Source of the DNA: Streptococcus ictaluri 707-05
Lineage (GTDB): Bacteria > Bacillota > Bacilli > Lactobacillales > Streptococcaceae
NCBI RefSeq assembly: GCF_000188015.2
Contig: NZ_AEUX02000004.1
Span: 49,373 to 113,372, forward strand
Length of the DNA stretch: 64,000 nt
Direction of reading: 5' to 3'
Within the stretch, counting starts at the first letter, position 1. Every line of letters begins with the position of its first letter. Made by a program: the position numbers and the translations under genes. This document shows, piece by piece, positions 1-11,808 of this stretch. The notes under the pieces are model-generated. The model was not told where the DNA came from. It ran no database searches and was given only the letters and a program-made list of their open reading frames with translations.

Positions 1-611
1 TCTTGCAACTGCTCTGACTCTTCTTCTGATAAGTCTTTTTGACTGAGAAACTCATTTAACTCAGATAGCATCTGTGCATTCTGCTTGGATGCCATCAAGA
101 TATAAACAGTCCCACTTTGCAGATTGGCTAGGCTTTCAAGGTTTGTTTTATTGGCTTTTTGTCGTAAAGATTGGATGAGCTGATCTCTTTGGATGGCAAT
201 TTCTTCCATTAAGGGCACATACTGCTTAGCAAAAGACGTTAAAAGTTGAAAGACCACATGTTTTGGGGAATGGTCCTGGTCCAGATCATCAAATAATTCC
301 TCTATCAAGGATAAGCCCTGCTGGGTTCCTAAGATGTACAAATCACCTTGACCTAAAAAGAGGGTTATGGGCAAAACCCGAGGAATATGATTAGGATGAT
401 AGGCTTTATTTTGTTGTTCCAATATTTGATAAACAACCGTCAATCTTCCTTGATTTTCTTCCATAAAAGAGGTTTCGTTTTTATCTCTGGCATAGTCAAA
501 AATTTCAGCATCTATGGTGCTACCACCTACTAATTCTTTTTCTTCTGCCTTGGATAAACGATCTAAGTTAATTAATGTGATTTTCCCACGATAGTCAATT
601 GCCGGTGTCAT
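1..611 (-). CDS. CorA-family divalent cation transporter, N-terminal part (cut by window edge)
   Basis: The minus-strand frame opens at an ATG at 611, preceded by a GAGGAGG-type ribosome binding site, and runs unbroken off the left edge, giving about 203 residues. The visible protein is soluble, acidic and partly helical (for example the stretch LSQKDLSEEESEQLQ). This matches the cytoplasmic N-terminal domain of CorA-like Mg2+/Co2+ transporters. The diagnostic C-terminal membrane helices and GMN motif would lie outside the window, so the family call rests on overall resemblance only. No lesion is visible. If correct, the protein forms a pentameric inner-membrane channel for magnesium. Confidence 0.5.
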   Translation of the reverse strand, partial: MTPAIDYRGKITLINLDRLSKAEEKELVGGSTIDAEIFDYARDKNETSFMEENQGRLTVVYQILEQQNKAYHPNHIPRVLPITLFLGQGDLYILGTQQGLSLIEELFDDLDQDHSPKHVVFQLLTSFAKQYVPLMEEIAIQRDQLIQSLRQKANKTNLESLANLQSGTVYILMASKQNAQMLSELNEFLSQKDLSEEESEQLQ

Positions 612-654
612 AAGAGTCCTCCTCACCAGAACTAATCTTGCCTTCATTATGACT

Positions 655-697
655 TAAAAAAAGGAAAATAACAAGCCCTTCGACTCCTATTTTCCTA
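655..697 (-). terminator. Rho-independent terminator after the oxidoreductase pseudogene
   Basis: Reading the minus strand, AGGAAAATA and TATTTTCCT form a 9-bp stem that is followed directly by a run of seven T. It sits about 35 bp past the end of the oxidoreductase frame and before the CorA-like gene. Confidence 0.7.
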
Positions 698-732
698 AGT
701 TAATACTATTTATTTTCAGTATGGCCAAAAAA

Positions 733-1671
733 TCATTTTCCCCAGCTCTGATAAAGGTTTTCAATAGCCCTTATGCCTTCTAAAGTCATTTCTTTAGTCA
801 TCATAGGGACTAGTCAATCGTCCTTCAAGAATCATTTGACTGATGTGATAAGCCTCTGCTTCAAAGTCACTAGCCATAGTAGCTTCAATCACTTGATGGC
901 TACCATCTGATTTCATCAATCTTGCATGAGTCGTTTTCCAAAAGTTAGGAATAATAAGATGACCATTTGTACCATAAATCACTAGCTCATGAGCTAATTT
1001 AAGATGTGTGGTTAAAAAGATATCTGCCAAAATGCCATTTGAAAGTTCTAAAACTAGCTTAGATTGGCTATCACTTTGCCCTTAATCTGACTAATAGAGG
1101 TGTTAAAAATAAAGGGCAAATAAGACAAGACATAAGGTGCCATAAAATGAACCGTGCCACCTCCAAGTACTAATTCTCTAAACCAAGTCACATGGTCAAT
1201 ATTGGGGTAAGCTGTCGTTGATGAAACAGAAACGATGTCACCTAAGTCTCCTGAAGTAAGCAAGTTCTTGATAACTCCTGTCATGGGGATAAAAACTGAT
1301 TTTTGCGCCTCCATTAAAAAGAGGTCTTTTTCTTCAGCTAGCTGAAAGAGATGCTCAGCCTGTGCAGAAGTTAAAGTGAAAGGCTTTTCAACCACCACAT
1401 GCTTTCCTGCTAAAAGAGAGGCTTTAGCAGCCTCATAGTGGTCACTATTGATACTAGCAACATAAATCGCATCAATGTCGTCATCTAAAAGCATGTCTGT
1501 TAAAGAACCAAATGCCTTTGGCAAACCATGAGCCTTAGCAAAAGACTGTGCCCTAGCTAAAGAACGACTAAACACAGCGACAACCTCACCGTTGCCAGCA
1601 AGGCGCACCCCTTCAATAAAGCGTGGCGCCACCTGCGCCGTCGACACAATCCCGAACCTGACCTTAGACAT
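733..1671 (-). pseudogene. Gfo/Idh/MocA-family oxidoreductase, two frameshifts
   Basis: The N-terminal part shows a Rossmann start ([18 protein letters not shown]) and the family's EKP motif (VVEKPFTLT), typical of NAD(P)-dependent sugar or dihydrodiol dehydrogenases. The ATG at 1671 has an AAGGAGA site and is chosen over the GTG just before it. The reading frame is lost near 1050, where the first frame stops after IANLS and the protein continues in another frame from [10 protein letters not shown]. It is lost again near 810, where SPYDD-stop should continue as [10 protein letters not shown] and end at 733. Joined, the frames give about 313 residues, a little short of the usual 320-340. The substrate cannot be told. 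As it stands the gene should not give an active enzyme. Confidence 0.8.
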
Positions 1672-1733
1672 CACATTCTCCTTAAACCTTGATAAGGTTA
1701 TTATAGCATATGGAAGACAAAAAGAAATTTATG

Positions 1734-1823
1734 AAACAACCCCCGCGTATGCGGGTAAAATCACTTGAGTTTGGACACAGAACGGAAAACGGTGGGGATC
1801 ACCCCCGCGTGTGCGGGTAAAAC
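1734..1823. CRISPR. Minimal type I-E CRISPR array: two repeats, one spacer
   Basis: Two copies of a 28-bp repeat with the hairpin core CCCCGCGTGTGCGGGT (1796-1823) or CCCCGCGTATGCGGGT (1734-1761) flank a spacer of about 34 bp (1762-1795). The copy next to cas2 is canonical at both ends. The outer copy has a degenerate first five bases, as is usual for the leader-distal end. Only 23 bp separate the array from the cas2 stop codon, leaving no room for the AT-rich leader normally found there. The array therefore looks like a contracted remnant. The spacer target is unknown. Confidence 0.88.
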
Positions 1824-1846
1824 ACTAAAAGATCCCTATGAAACCG

Positions 1847-2752
1847 CTACTTTTGATTGATTTTTGCAATAAATTTATTCACTTTGGTAGATAGCTGATA
1901 AATTAATCGAGAATCAAGAAGAGCTCTATGAGGAACAGCTTCGTTTATTTTGTAAGCTTTCAATACTGTCTGAAGTTTGTAGTCATCTAAGAATAATTTT
2001 TCTTTTTTGACATACTTGATTAAATCATATGCTTCATTTTCTAATAGAGGGTAGCCTAACTTTTTTAATTCATTATTGATAAATTTAATATCAAATCCAA
2101 TTCCATAACCTACAAGCTTTAGATCTCCAATAAACTCTAAAAATTCCTGAAGTACCATTTGAATCTCTTTACCCTGTTGCTTCAAAAGTTCTTGGTTTAT
2201 ACCTGTTAAAGTAACTATGTTTTTAGGTAAAACTTTATTGTATTTTACCAAATAATGAAACTCTTCTATTTCTGAATCATTAACCTTAATAGCACCAATT
2301 TCTATAATCGAATGTTCGTTTTCATCCAGACCATCGGTCTCAATGTCCATGACAACATAAGGAACAGTCGTTTGAACACCAACTTGTGAATAGCTCGTTT
2401 TATACCGTTTTATTTTTCTAAATTTAGTAGCATTACTAAATCCCAAATTTTCTGCTTTTCTAGCATTCTGAGATAAGTTAGGAAGCAAAACTAAAGGAAT
2501 ACCATCGTAATCAATAGCCTGTCTCTGAGCATTAATCGTATCAAATTGATAACCAATCTCATTCCTATAGGCAAAACTAATGGTGGCTTCTCCATGGCCT
2601 ACAGTATTCTGTACCCTGTTCCACAATTGTTCTCGAATCTTAATATTGAAATTGCCAACATAAACACCTGTCGCAATCTCTTGCATCCATTTAGTCAAAT
2701 CCCCTCTTAAAGAAGGCGGAGCATTCTTTACTGTTATAACCGTTAAAGGCAT
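1847..2752 (-). CDS. cas2: Cas2e fused to a DnaQ-like 3'-5' exonuclease
   Basis: Residues 1 to about 100 are a Cas2e domain (MPLTVITVKNAPPSLRGDLT, then the NVGHGEATISFAYRNEIGYQ-type strand region). Residues about 130-295 are a DEDDh exonuclease: Exo I is VMDIETDG, Exo II is GYGIGFDIKF, and Exo III is HRALLDSRL with its His and Asp. Such fusions are known in streptococcal type I-E systems, where the exonuclease is thought to trim prespacer 3' ends before Cas1-Cas2 integration. The 301-residue frame is intact and starts 1 bp after the cas1 stop. Because cas1 is broken, the protein has no functional partner here and adaptation should be dead. Confidence 0.9.
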   Translation of the reverse strand: MPLTVITVKNAPPSLRGDLTKWMQEIATGVYVGNFNIKIREQLWNRVQNTVGHGEATISFAYRNEIGYQFDTINAQRQAIDYDGIPLVLLPNLSQNARKAENLGFSNATKFRKIKRYKTSYSQVGVQTTVPYVVMDIETDGLDENEHSIIEIGAIKVNDSEIEEFHYLVKYNKVLPKNIVTLTGINQELLKQQGKEIQMVLQEFLEFIGDLKLVGYGIGFDIKFINNELKKLGYPLLENEAYDLIKYVKKEKLFLDDYKLQTVLKAYKINEAVPHRALLDSRLIYQLSTKVNKFIAKINQK

Positions 2753-2753
2753 C

Positions 2754-4226
<1,473 letters not shown>

Positions 4227-4231
4227 GCTGA

Positions 4232-4957
4232 TCAGTCTCCTATACTGCCAAAAACGTCATGTCGCGTCTCAGTCCCTTGAGCCATGGGATTTGATACATT
4301 AACAAGATCTCGTACTTCGTACCGAAAGCCAAACTTCCTTGATTTTTGTGAGAAGGACCGAACTCTATCCTGCCTTAATCGATAGGATTCTTTATTTATC
4401 AAATAGCTATCAGCAGACATTTCCAAAGTCAGACTAGTCTCATTAGAATGCTGTCTCATAAACCATTCAGAAGCCTGCCATTCCAATCGCTTCAGACTCT
4501 CTAGCGCACTATCAGCTGTTATTTCCAAAATAAAATCAGCATTCAAAGGCAGACTCCTTCGTCCCATAAAAGGTTGAAAATAAGGTTGTCTCAATGCTTC
4601 TTCGATAGTTGATATCAGCCCTGCATCTTCATGTGAAATGGCTACAATAAAAATAGCATCTTCTAAATAGTAGCGATTAGTCACATAAGTTCTTTCAAAC
4701 TCACCATTATGTTTATACTTTTTCGCAGTATGATAATCTCTTAGTAAATTTCCATTTTGATCAATCCGTACAGCAAAATCTAGTTCATTCAATCGTCTTA
4801 GTTTATCATCCTCATCTCTGCGGTAACCAAGACTAGCAGCAATTAGTCCAATCACTGCGCTTTTTGAAGGATAACAATCGGTCTGCCTGGTTTCAAAATG
4901 TGAACTAGTTCCCCATGATTGTAGAGGACCAGCCAACTTTAATAAAATGGTTCTCAT
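4232..4957 (-). CDS. cas5e: Cas5e (CasD) Cascade subunit
   Basis: The 241-residue product opens with the Cas5 signature (ILLKLAGPLQSWGTSSHFETR) and has the typical TDCYPSKSAVIGLIAASLGY helix. Cas5e caps the 5' handle of the crRNA in type I-E Cascade. I place the start at the ATG at 4957, which lies 7 bp after AGGTG, rather than the in-frame GTG at 4966. The frame is intact, 5 bp before cas6e and directly after cas7e. Confidence 0.9.
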   Translation of the reverse strand: MRTILLKLAGPLQSWGTSSHFETRQTDCYPSKSAVIGLIAASLGYRRDEDDKLRRLNELDFAVRIDQNGNLLRDYHTAKKYKHNGEFERTYVTNRYYLEDAIFIVAISHEDAGLISTIEEALRQPYFQPFMGRRSLPLNADFILEITADSALESLKRLEWQASEWFMRQHSNETSLTLEMSADSYLINKESYRLRQDRVRSFSQKSRKFGFRYEVRDLVNVSNPMAQGTETRHDVFGSIGD

Positions 4958-4966
4958 TTTATTCAC

Positions 4967-6067
4967 CTACTCTTGAATTAAATGTGACAATTCTTGATAA
5001 AAATCATTTAACAGTTCCGAAATAGAGTTCTTTTCGATGCCTCCAGTGCTCTTTAGTGCCTCCACATCTTCCAAAGCAACATAAAAAGTCAGCACTGGCT
5101 CATTAACAAATTTCTCTACCTTGATAAATTCACTTGATAATTTTTCAATAGACTTTCTTACATAACCTTCACTTGATTTTATCGGTTTCTCAAAGGCACT
5201 AACCAAGCTAATTGCCCGATCATTTCTCAATGTCACCACTAAAGCCTGTGGCAACGTTTGATTGGCAAATGAAGTCACCTTTCCTGTCGGGAGAGACTTA
5301 GCAAAAGCTTCAATAAATAAATTTAAAGTATTAACGAGATTTTCCCTATCCTTCAACTGTTCCAATAATTCATGAACAGCTACATTAGCATAACGGTATA
5401 GGGTCGAGGAATTAAATTCAATTGTTCCCAACATTCCTGCTCCTGCATTATCTTCAGGCGCTAAATCATCTACTGCTGTATAGAAATCGAACTCTGTTTG
5501 CACAGCGTGTGTAGAAAGGGCATGGGCAACCTGCGAGGAAGCATCTTCATTTAAAGACGGATCATCTGCCACCATTCGACCAAATAAAGCTATATCAATA
5601 GCCACATTAGAGTTTAGGATGTCATGTAATACTTTCTTGTCCGTAACATTATCAATTGCTGCTTGAGCCAAGTTCCTAGCTTGAACGCTACTTAAAAAGA
5701 ACAAGGCTTTTGCCTTAAAATCTTTAGTCTTGACACCTGCTCCATTGAGAACCTTGTCAGCTTTGTTTAAAGCATCCTCAGCAGAGATTGACTTATCTAG
5801 TTCAATAATCTTATCAGCAACGTATTTTACAATATCCTTTGTTCTAACACCGACATCGCTTTGTTGTTTGTTGCCTGAAAAATATCTTCGCATCGCTCTC
5901 TTCCAGGATTGTGAGCTAACTCTAGCACGTCTGACACCGCCATACTGAGCAGTTTTGGGACTTCCTGTATCATCTCGGTTAATATTTGATGGGGAAAGTG
6001 TTTGAATAGCGTGAATATCTAAAAATAGGTGTTGATTATTTGGCAGCGTCTTTTTCTCCTTTAACAT
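4967..6067 (-). CDS. cas7e: Cas7e (CasC/Cse4) backbone subunit
   Basis: The family hallmark near the N-terminus is very clear (FLDIHAIQTLSPSNINRDD, then GSPKTAQYGGVRRARVSSQ). Six copies of this protein normally form the crRNA-coating backbone of Cascade. The frame is 366 residues and intact. The only ATG in the track lies upstream at 6067, giving an eight-residue extension and a 32-bp overlap with cse2. Relatives usually start right at the conserved FLDIHAIQT block, so the true start may be a non-ATG codon a few residues further in. Confidence 0.9.
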   Translation of the reverse strand: MLKEKKTLPNNQHLFLDIHAIQTLSPSNINRDDTGSPKTAQYGGVRRARVSSQSWKRAMRRYFSGNKQQSDVGVRTKDIVKYVADKIIELDKSISAEDALNKADKVLNGAGVKTKDFKAKALFFLSSVQARNLAQAAIDNVTDKKVLHDILNSNVAIDIALFGRMVADDPSLNEDASSQVAHALSTHAVQTEFDFYTAVDDLAPEDNAGAGMLGTIEFNSSTLYRYANVAVHELLEQLKDRENLVNTLNLFIEAFAKSLPTGKVTSFANQTLPQALVVTLRNDRAISLVSAFEKPIKSSEGYVRKSIEKLSSEFIKVEKFVNEPVLTFYVALEDVEALKSTGGIEKNSISELLNDFYQELSHLIQE

Positions 6068-6632
6068 TGCGTTTATAGTATTCTCTCGCCCAAGACAAGC
6101 GAACTCTTTCCTGATAGTCTCTTAAAAACCAATACAAATCCTCTGATAGCTTGGCGTAATCCACCTTTGTTTCAGGTGATTTTGTTTTTAGTAAACTGAT
6201 AAGATGTCTTAAATGATAAACCAATTCTTCAAAGCTTGATGCCGTTATCATAACATTGAATCGTCGATCTATTGCTGTTGTATCCTCACCTTGACGCAGT
6301 TGCTTTAATGAATAGCCGATATTCTGATACTTATCCTCTCTATTAATCAGTACACTATGAGATTGGCTCTGCTGATGTAAGGCATAAAGCTGAAGTGTGG
6401 TCAAAATAGCTTGCTCTTCATTGCTAGGCTGACCATTGCGTCCTAAAAATTCCTCTGGTAAATCCTTAAACAAAACAGACCATATCACCACTGTCTCACT
6501 AATTGGCTTTCCAATAGATTGACGTAATCTAGCTAGCAATGCTTTTCCTGAGGAGGTATCTTTTTGCTTGCTTAGCTTTATTAGAATTTTTCTCGTTACC
6601 TCAGAAACACTCACTTTCTTTTGTTTTGTCAT
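6036..6632 (-). CDS. cse2: Cse2 (CasB/Cas11) small Cascade subunit
   Basis: This 198-residue, basic and mostly helical protein lies between cas8e and cas7e, the fixed position of Cse2 in type I-E operons. The sequence DTTAIDRRFNVMITASSFEELVYHLRHLISLLK matches the C-terminal half of the family in short pieces such as RRFNVMI and LVYHLRHLI. Two Cse2 copies normally stabilise the R-loop in Cascade. The start at 6632 has a good AGGAGGGA site. The frame is intact. Confidence 0.85.
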   Translation of the reverse strand: MTKQKKVSVSEVTRKILIKLSKQKDTSSGKALLARLRQSIGKPISETVVIWSVLFKDLPEEFLGRNGQPSNEEQAILTTLQLYALHQQSQSHSVLINREDKYQNIGYSLKQLRQGEDTTAIDRRFNVMITASSFEELVYHLRHLISLLKTKSPETKVDYAKLSEDLYWFLRDYQERVRLSWAREYYKRNVKGEKDAAK

Positions 6633-6644
6633 CTGGTCCCTCCT

Positions 6645-8297
6645 TTATTTCAAATTCTGATTAAGCCAATATTCAAATTCATTGTAGGCCGTTGCAATAT
6701 TCTTAACTGAGCGTTCTCCCCAAATGCCAATATAATCTCTATTACCACCGCCACGAAGTATTTGTTCTGCTTCTTCTTTCACAAGCCTTTTTAAAATCTT
6801 ACGCCAATCCATGATGGTTGCATCTTTATCAGCATCAAACTGAATACTTGCTAATCATTGTCTAAATGGCTGATCAATTTTAAAATACAATTCTTCCACT
6901 TTTTGATTAGTGAATAAACTTGAAGAAATATTACGTATTTCTTTTATATCATCAATATATTTTTTATAGGTTCTTGAGATAACCTTTTTGGTCTCTTCGA
7001 CTTCGTCGTTAATACGATTAACCCAACCATTTTCCCTTAAGTCAGTTACTATAAAATCATTTATGGATAAAGAATCAATAATTTCATCAGTAGGAACCAT
7101 TGAAGACTTATTACCATCATCTTTTAGGCTAACAGCAGAAATAATAATATTTTTATCACCCAACTCTTCTTTTATCTTCCTTAGCCAATCAATAATGCCT
7201 GGCTTTCTTGTTATATGATCAATTGTCAAAAGTCCGAATGAACGCCATAGAGCTTGATTAGATAGATGTTTTTTAGGAGTAAAGGTATCTCGATTAACTC
7301 CCGTTTTATTATACTTCCATAAAGTCATTGGCTCTAAAAAGTTGTCTTGTTCACTGATTCTACCAATTTTAGCTATTCGACATAAAAAGGGTTGATTTGT
7401 ATCAATATTTGGAGCAATATAAACTCCTCTGCTCCAAATTGTATATAAACTAGCAATATTGTTAACGTTTGTAAGTTCTACTATTTCACTACTTTTAAAT
7501 TCCCAGCATGGTTTTTGAATATGAAATAAATTATCATATTCATTATAGGGAAGAATAAGATTAAGCATTAAAGTCTCAAATAAATTGTTTCCATGTAAAT
7601 AAACGCCACCTAGTCCATACAACCATCCAATAAAATGTTTGCCACTTTGAGAAGCAAATTTCTGCTTATCTCCTGCACCACTATAGCCTTGATACGTTAA
7701 CAACCAACGAATAATCTCAGATGCTGTTAATAGATCTTTATTTTTTTGTGCTCTATATTTCGGTGAAAATAGAGCACATGTATTTTCACTTTCTGAAATT
7801 AACCTATTAATATTTTTGCCATATAATGTTCCAGAAGTTTTTTCTAAGTCTAGAACTTCTTCAATATCCTCTTTTCTGACCTGAAAGAAAGGATACTCTT
7901 CATCAAAGAGATAAAATCTGTCTCGCCATTTTTCTAAATATTGGCTGATAATTTCAGGAAATCTCCCTTGTTCCCACAACTTTACCCAAGTATCGTACAG
8001 ATCTTCTGCATATTCTTCAATATCTTCTTCTTCTACAACTTCAACCTGTCTGAAACGTTCATCCACTTCTAGGTAATCGTAGGGATGTCCATCTGCATCA
8101 AATCTCGAAAAAACTGTATGTAAGACAGCTAAAAGCACTCGTAAAACGGCAAAATCCTGCGTTTTTGTATCACCAGCTAGGTCCTTATAGTGGTGAGCAT
8201 TGGTAAATAGATCTAGTAAAGACACTTCTTTTGTTATCCCCTGATCATCAATGACAACGGATAGCCTGGGCTCATCTAGCAAATTAAATCGACTCAA
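6645..8297 (-). pseudogene. cas8e: Cas8e (CasA/Cse1) large subunit with one nonsense codon
   Basis: The open frame gives 480 residues from 8297 to a TGA at 6855-6857. Reading through that TGA, the same frame continues with LASIQFDADKDATIMDW and ends at a TAA at 6645, for a total of 550 codons, the normal family length. A single TGG-to-TGA change (Trp codon 481) would explain it. The lost part belongs to the C-terminal four-helix bundle that contacts Cse2 and the non-target strand. The N-terminal PAM-recognition part is otherwise intact. Cascade with this truncated subunit is unlikely to interfere normally. Confidence 0.9.
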
Positions 8298-10993
8298 ATT
8301 ATTACATCCTTTCTACTTGTATGCCGTATTTTTCATCATAAATTAGTTTAAAACCTTTTATTATAAACTCATTGTTGTCATCAAAAATGATGCCTAAAGA
8401 TCCCTTTAGCCAAGGAGAACTAGACCAGTTAGAAAAATGCTTTAGATAGTATCTTTCTAATTCCTCAATGGTCTTATCAACATTATAAAATTTAGATAAT
8501 GTTAAAGGCAGCCGTAAGGTATTTTGTGCAACTTGTTTGGCCAGATCACCTTCTACTATATCAGCTGAAATATCTTTTTCATCTCCAAATAAGCCATAAC
8601 CATCATTGATTTTCTTTAAGGCAATAACCTCAATAGTGTCTTCAATATCCCTGACCTGCGCATAAGCTTTTTCTTCATTTTCATCAGGATTTGGATTTTT
8701 TAGCCAGCCAATAAGATTCTCTGACCGTTTTCTAGACGGCTTCAAAACAGGATTAGCAATACGATAGTTTTTAGCCTTTGATTTTTTCTCTTCCATTTTA
8801 GAGATATATTTCTGTCGTCCTTCCATATATTTGGATAATAACACTTCATCAATGTCAATATTCGGAACATCCTCAGATTTGATATCAAACTCATAAACCT
8901 TTTGTACAAGAGGAGAAATAGCTTCTGGTAAATTAATAGAATCTGGTAAAAAATATTGTGTTCTCGCCAAGAGATAATCGCCATAGACAAAGGAGGAACC
9001 TTCTTCAAATTCTAACTGGTCACTTGTTCCCAAAACATAACAATGAGGTTGTTCATGTTGTGCAGGTCGCTTTATGTCATCGTGTCGATGCAGCCGTCCT
9101 AACCGCTGGATTAACAAATCCATCGGCGCTAAATCACTGATTAACATATCAAAATCAATATCTAAAGACTGCTCAATCACTTGTGTGCCAATAATAATTT
9201 TTTGTTTGGGTCGCTTAGCTTTCTTACCAATCATTTGTAGGAGCTCTTTTTCCTTTTGCGCCCTGTGAGTTGCAATAAAACCTGAATGTAGTAGTTCTAC
9301 CATGTCTTCACCAAGTTTTTCTGCAAAATATTGAGCTAATTTCTGAGCTCTTTTGACTGTATTGACAATGAGACCAATTACACCTCCATCACGAAGAGCG
9401 TCTTTTATTAGATTGAGTAGCTGATCTTCTTTTAACTTTTCAATAATGATCCGTTTATGCTTACTTTCTTGAAATTCCTTAATTTGACAAACTTCAGTTC
9501 CGTTATTGTAAGTAATTAAAGGATAAGCATCTGTTTTTAATTCGTGGGCTAATTGCTTTCGCTCTGTTTTATTGAATTCCTTTCCTAATCCGAACATATA
9601 GCTTTTTAAAAGTTCTACTCTTCTTTCAGCAGGTAAGGTTGCAGATAAAATGATAACTGGTACACCATAGGCTCCCATCCATCGCAGTACTTCTAACAAA
9701 TATTGGTTCATATAAGCATCATAGGTATGAACTTCATCAATAATCACAACCTTTCTACTAAAACCTAAATGTCGTAAGGCTAAATGTTTTTGCTTCAAAG
9801 CCACCATCAACATTTGATCAACTGTCCCGACAACAAAATCATCTAGCGAGGTCGTCTTTTTACCAGAAAACCACTCATTAACAATAACACTACCGTTATC
9901 AGCATCGTCAATATTAATATTCTCAGACAGACAAGAAAAGTCCTCATTTAATTGTGCCTTCCCATGCACAAGATGAATAGAAAGATTTTCTTCTAATTCC
10001 CCTTGAACACTCTCAAGCCATTTCTCGATTCTAGAGAAGATACCGTTCGAAGTCGCCTGGGTTGGTAAACCAAAAAATATACCATTTCTACCCGTCTTAG
10101 CTGCTAATTGCTCTGCTGCTACAAGGGCTGCTTCTGTTTTTCCAATCCCCATAGGAGCTTCTAATATCAAAATTCCAGGATTGCGTGTATTTGCTATAGT
10201 ATCTGCTAACACCATTTGAACATTTCTAGGTTGAAAGTCAAAACGTTTTTCATAAAGTCTATTAAAGTTCACAGTAACTCCAGGTTCCCATAGCCCAGTC
10301 TTTTTCCACTTTTCAAAACCCAAAATTTTTCGTTCTAATGGATGTCTTACGGCTATATCATCAATAGATAGTAAAGGGAAATAGTACTCGTTACTAGCAA
10401 TCCAGTCAGCCATAATAAGAAGGCCTGATAAGATAACTTGTGCGGGTTGCCTAATCTTAGGTAAACTCTCAACGCTGTCAAATCCACTTATGCCCAACGC
10501 CCAGTCAAAAATACTTCTTTGTTTATCTTTCCACTTTTTATTAATCCCATTACCTGAATCTTGAATTTGAAAATAATTACTTGGATAAGATAACCCTTGA
10601 TTTTTATAATGATCAACCTCATCAATCGGCTTATCATGATGTCCACCAATTATCGTTGAGATATCTTCTTTGACGCCATAGGAGTGTAAAAGATATTGAC
10701 CAGCAATACTATGATGACTTTTGCTAGGTTTAGCCAGCTGAAGTGAACTGATTCCTTCAAAACCATTTCGTTCCAGACGTTCCAAGAGACGAAGATCTAA
10801 ATCTTCAGAATGACAATAACCTTTTTGAGTCTGAAAAGCTGGACTTGCTTTGCCTATGTCATGGACTGCTGCTAAAAATTGTATGACTTTCTTTCCTAAA
10901 TTATCAATATCATTATTAGTCTCTAGGGAGTCTATTATGAGCTTTTGAAAAGGCAACACTTTTCTGTACAACATTTATAAAGTGCTTTTTTCT

Positions 10994-11773
10994 TTAAGCA
11001 ATTAATCTCCATGTCATGGGTGTCTGGTAGTTGAGACTGCCATGAATGCGATGGTAATTCCACCAGTGCACATAATCTTTCGTTTTAAGGATTAATTCTT
11101 CCAGTGACTGAAAGGTTTCTTGATGAATAAATTCAATTTTGAAAGCGCGATAGGTGCTCTCAGCTACCGCATTGTCATAGGGACAGCCTGCTTGGCTTAG
11201 AGAACGATTGATTCCAAAAGCTTCCAACATGTCATCAATCAGCTGATTATCAAACTCCTTCCCACGATCAGAATGGAAGATCTTGACCTTGGTCAGAGCG
11301 TAAGGGATGCTCTGAATCGCTTGTTTAACCAATTCGGCGGTCTTATGCCAACCAACTGACAAACCGATGATTTCACGATTGAAGAGATCAATAATCAAGC
11401 AAACATAAGCCCAGCTATTACCGACACGAACGTAGGTTAAGTCTGTTACTAAAGCATTTAGAGGCTTTTCTTGATGAAATTGTCTGGCTAAGTGATTAGG
11501 AATAGCTGCCACATTCTTCCCTTTTGAATGTGGCTTGAAGGCTGCTTTCTGATAAACGGATACTAAGTTGAGTTTGTGCATGATGCGACGAATCCGACGA
11601 CGAGACAGCTGGATGCCTTCATTTTCCAAACATTTCTTGATTTTCCTAGCCCCGTATCTGGCCTTACTTTCGAGAAAAATAGCTTTGATATTTTCTTCAA
11701 GTTCCGCTTCAGAGACTGGTTTAACAGCCTTGTAGTAATAGCTAGAACGAGGAATGTTCAACCAACGACACAT
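10994..11773 (-). CDS. IS3-family transposase OrfB, DDE integrase (copy 1)
   Basis: This 259-residue OrfB carries the rve integrase core. It has the first Asp in ALVTDLTYVRVG, the second in IFHSDRGKEFDNQ, and the Glu in GCPYDNAVAESTYRAFK. It also has the HTH_21-type N-terminal region (ARYGARKIKKCLENEG, then LSRRRIRRIMHKLNL). It catalyses IS excision and insertion as part of an OrfAB fusion. The frame is intact, so the copy is probably still mobile. Confidence 0.92.
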   Translation of the reverse strand: MCRWLNIPRSSYYYKAVKPVSEAELEENIKAIFLESKARYGARKIKKCLENEGIQLSRRRIRRIMHKLNLVSVYQKAAFKPHSKGKNVAAIPNHLARQFHQEKPLNALVTDLTYVRVGNSWAYVCLIIDLFNREIIGLSVGWHKTAELVKQAIQSIPYALTKVKIFHSDRGKEFDNQLIDDMLEAFGINRSLSQAGCPYDNAVAESTYRAFKIEFIHQETFQSLEELILKTKDYVHWWNYHRIHGSLNYQTPMTWRLIA

Positions 11774-11808
11774 GGCTGAAATGCTATATTTGTCTTTATT
11801 AGCAGTGA

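Noticed and set aside
1740..1823. The GC-rich hairpin repeats as a terminator or REP-like element
   Set aside because: Spacing, 28-bp length and position next to cas2 fit a type I-E CRISPR repeat much better, and there is no T-run.
11576..11779. 67-codon ORF antisense to IS3 OrfB, repeated at 32493-32696
   Set aside because: Its repetition only reflects the two IS copies. It has no start signal of its own.
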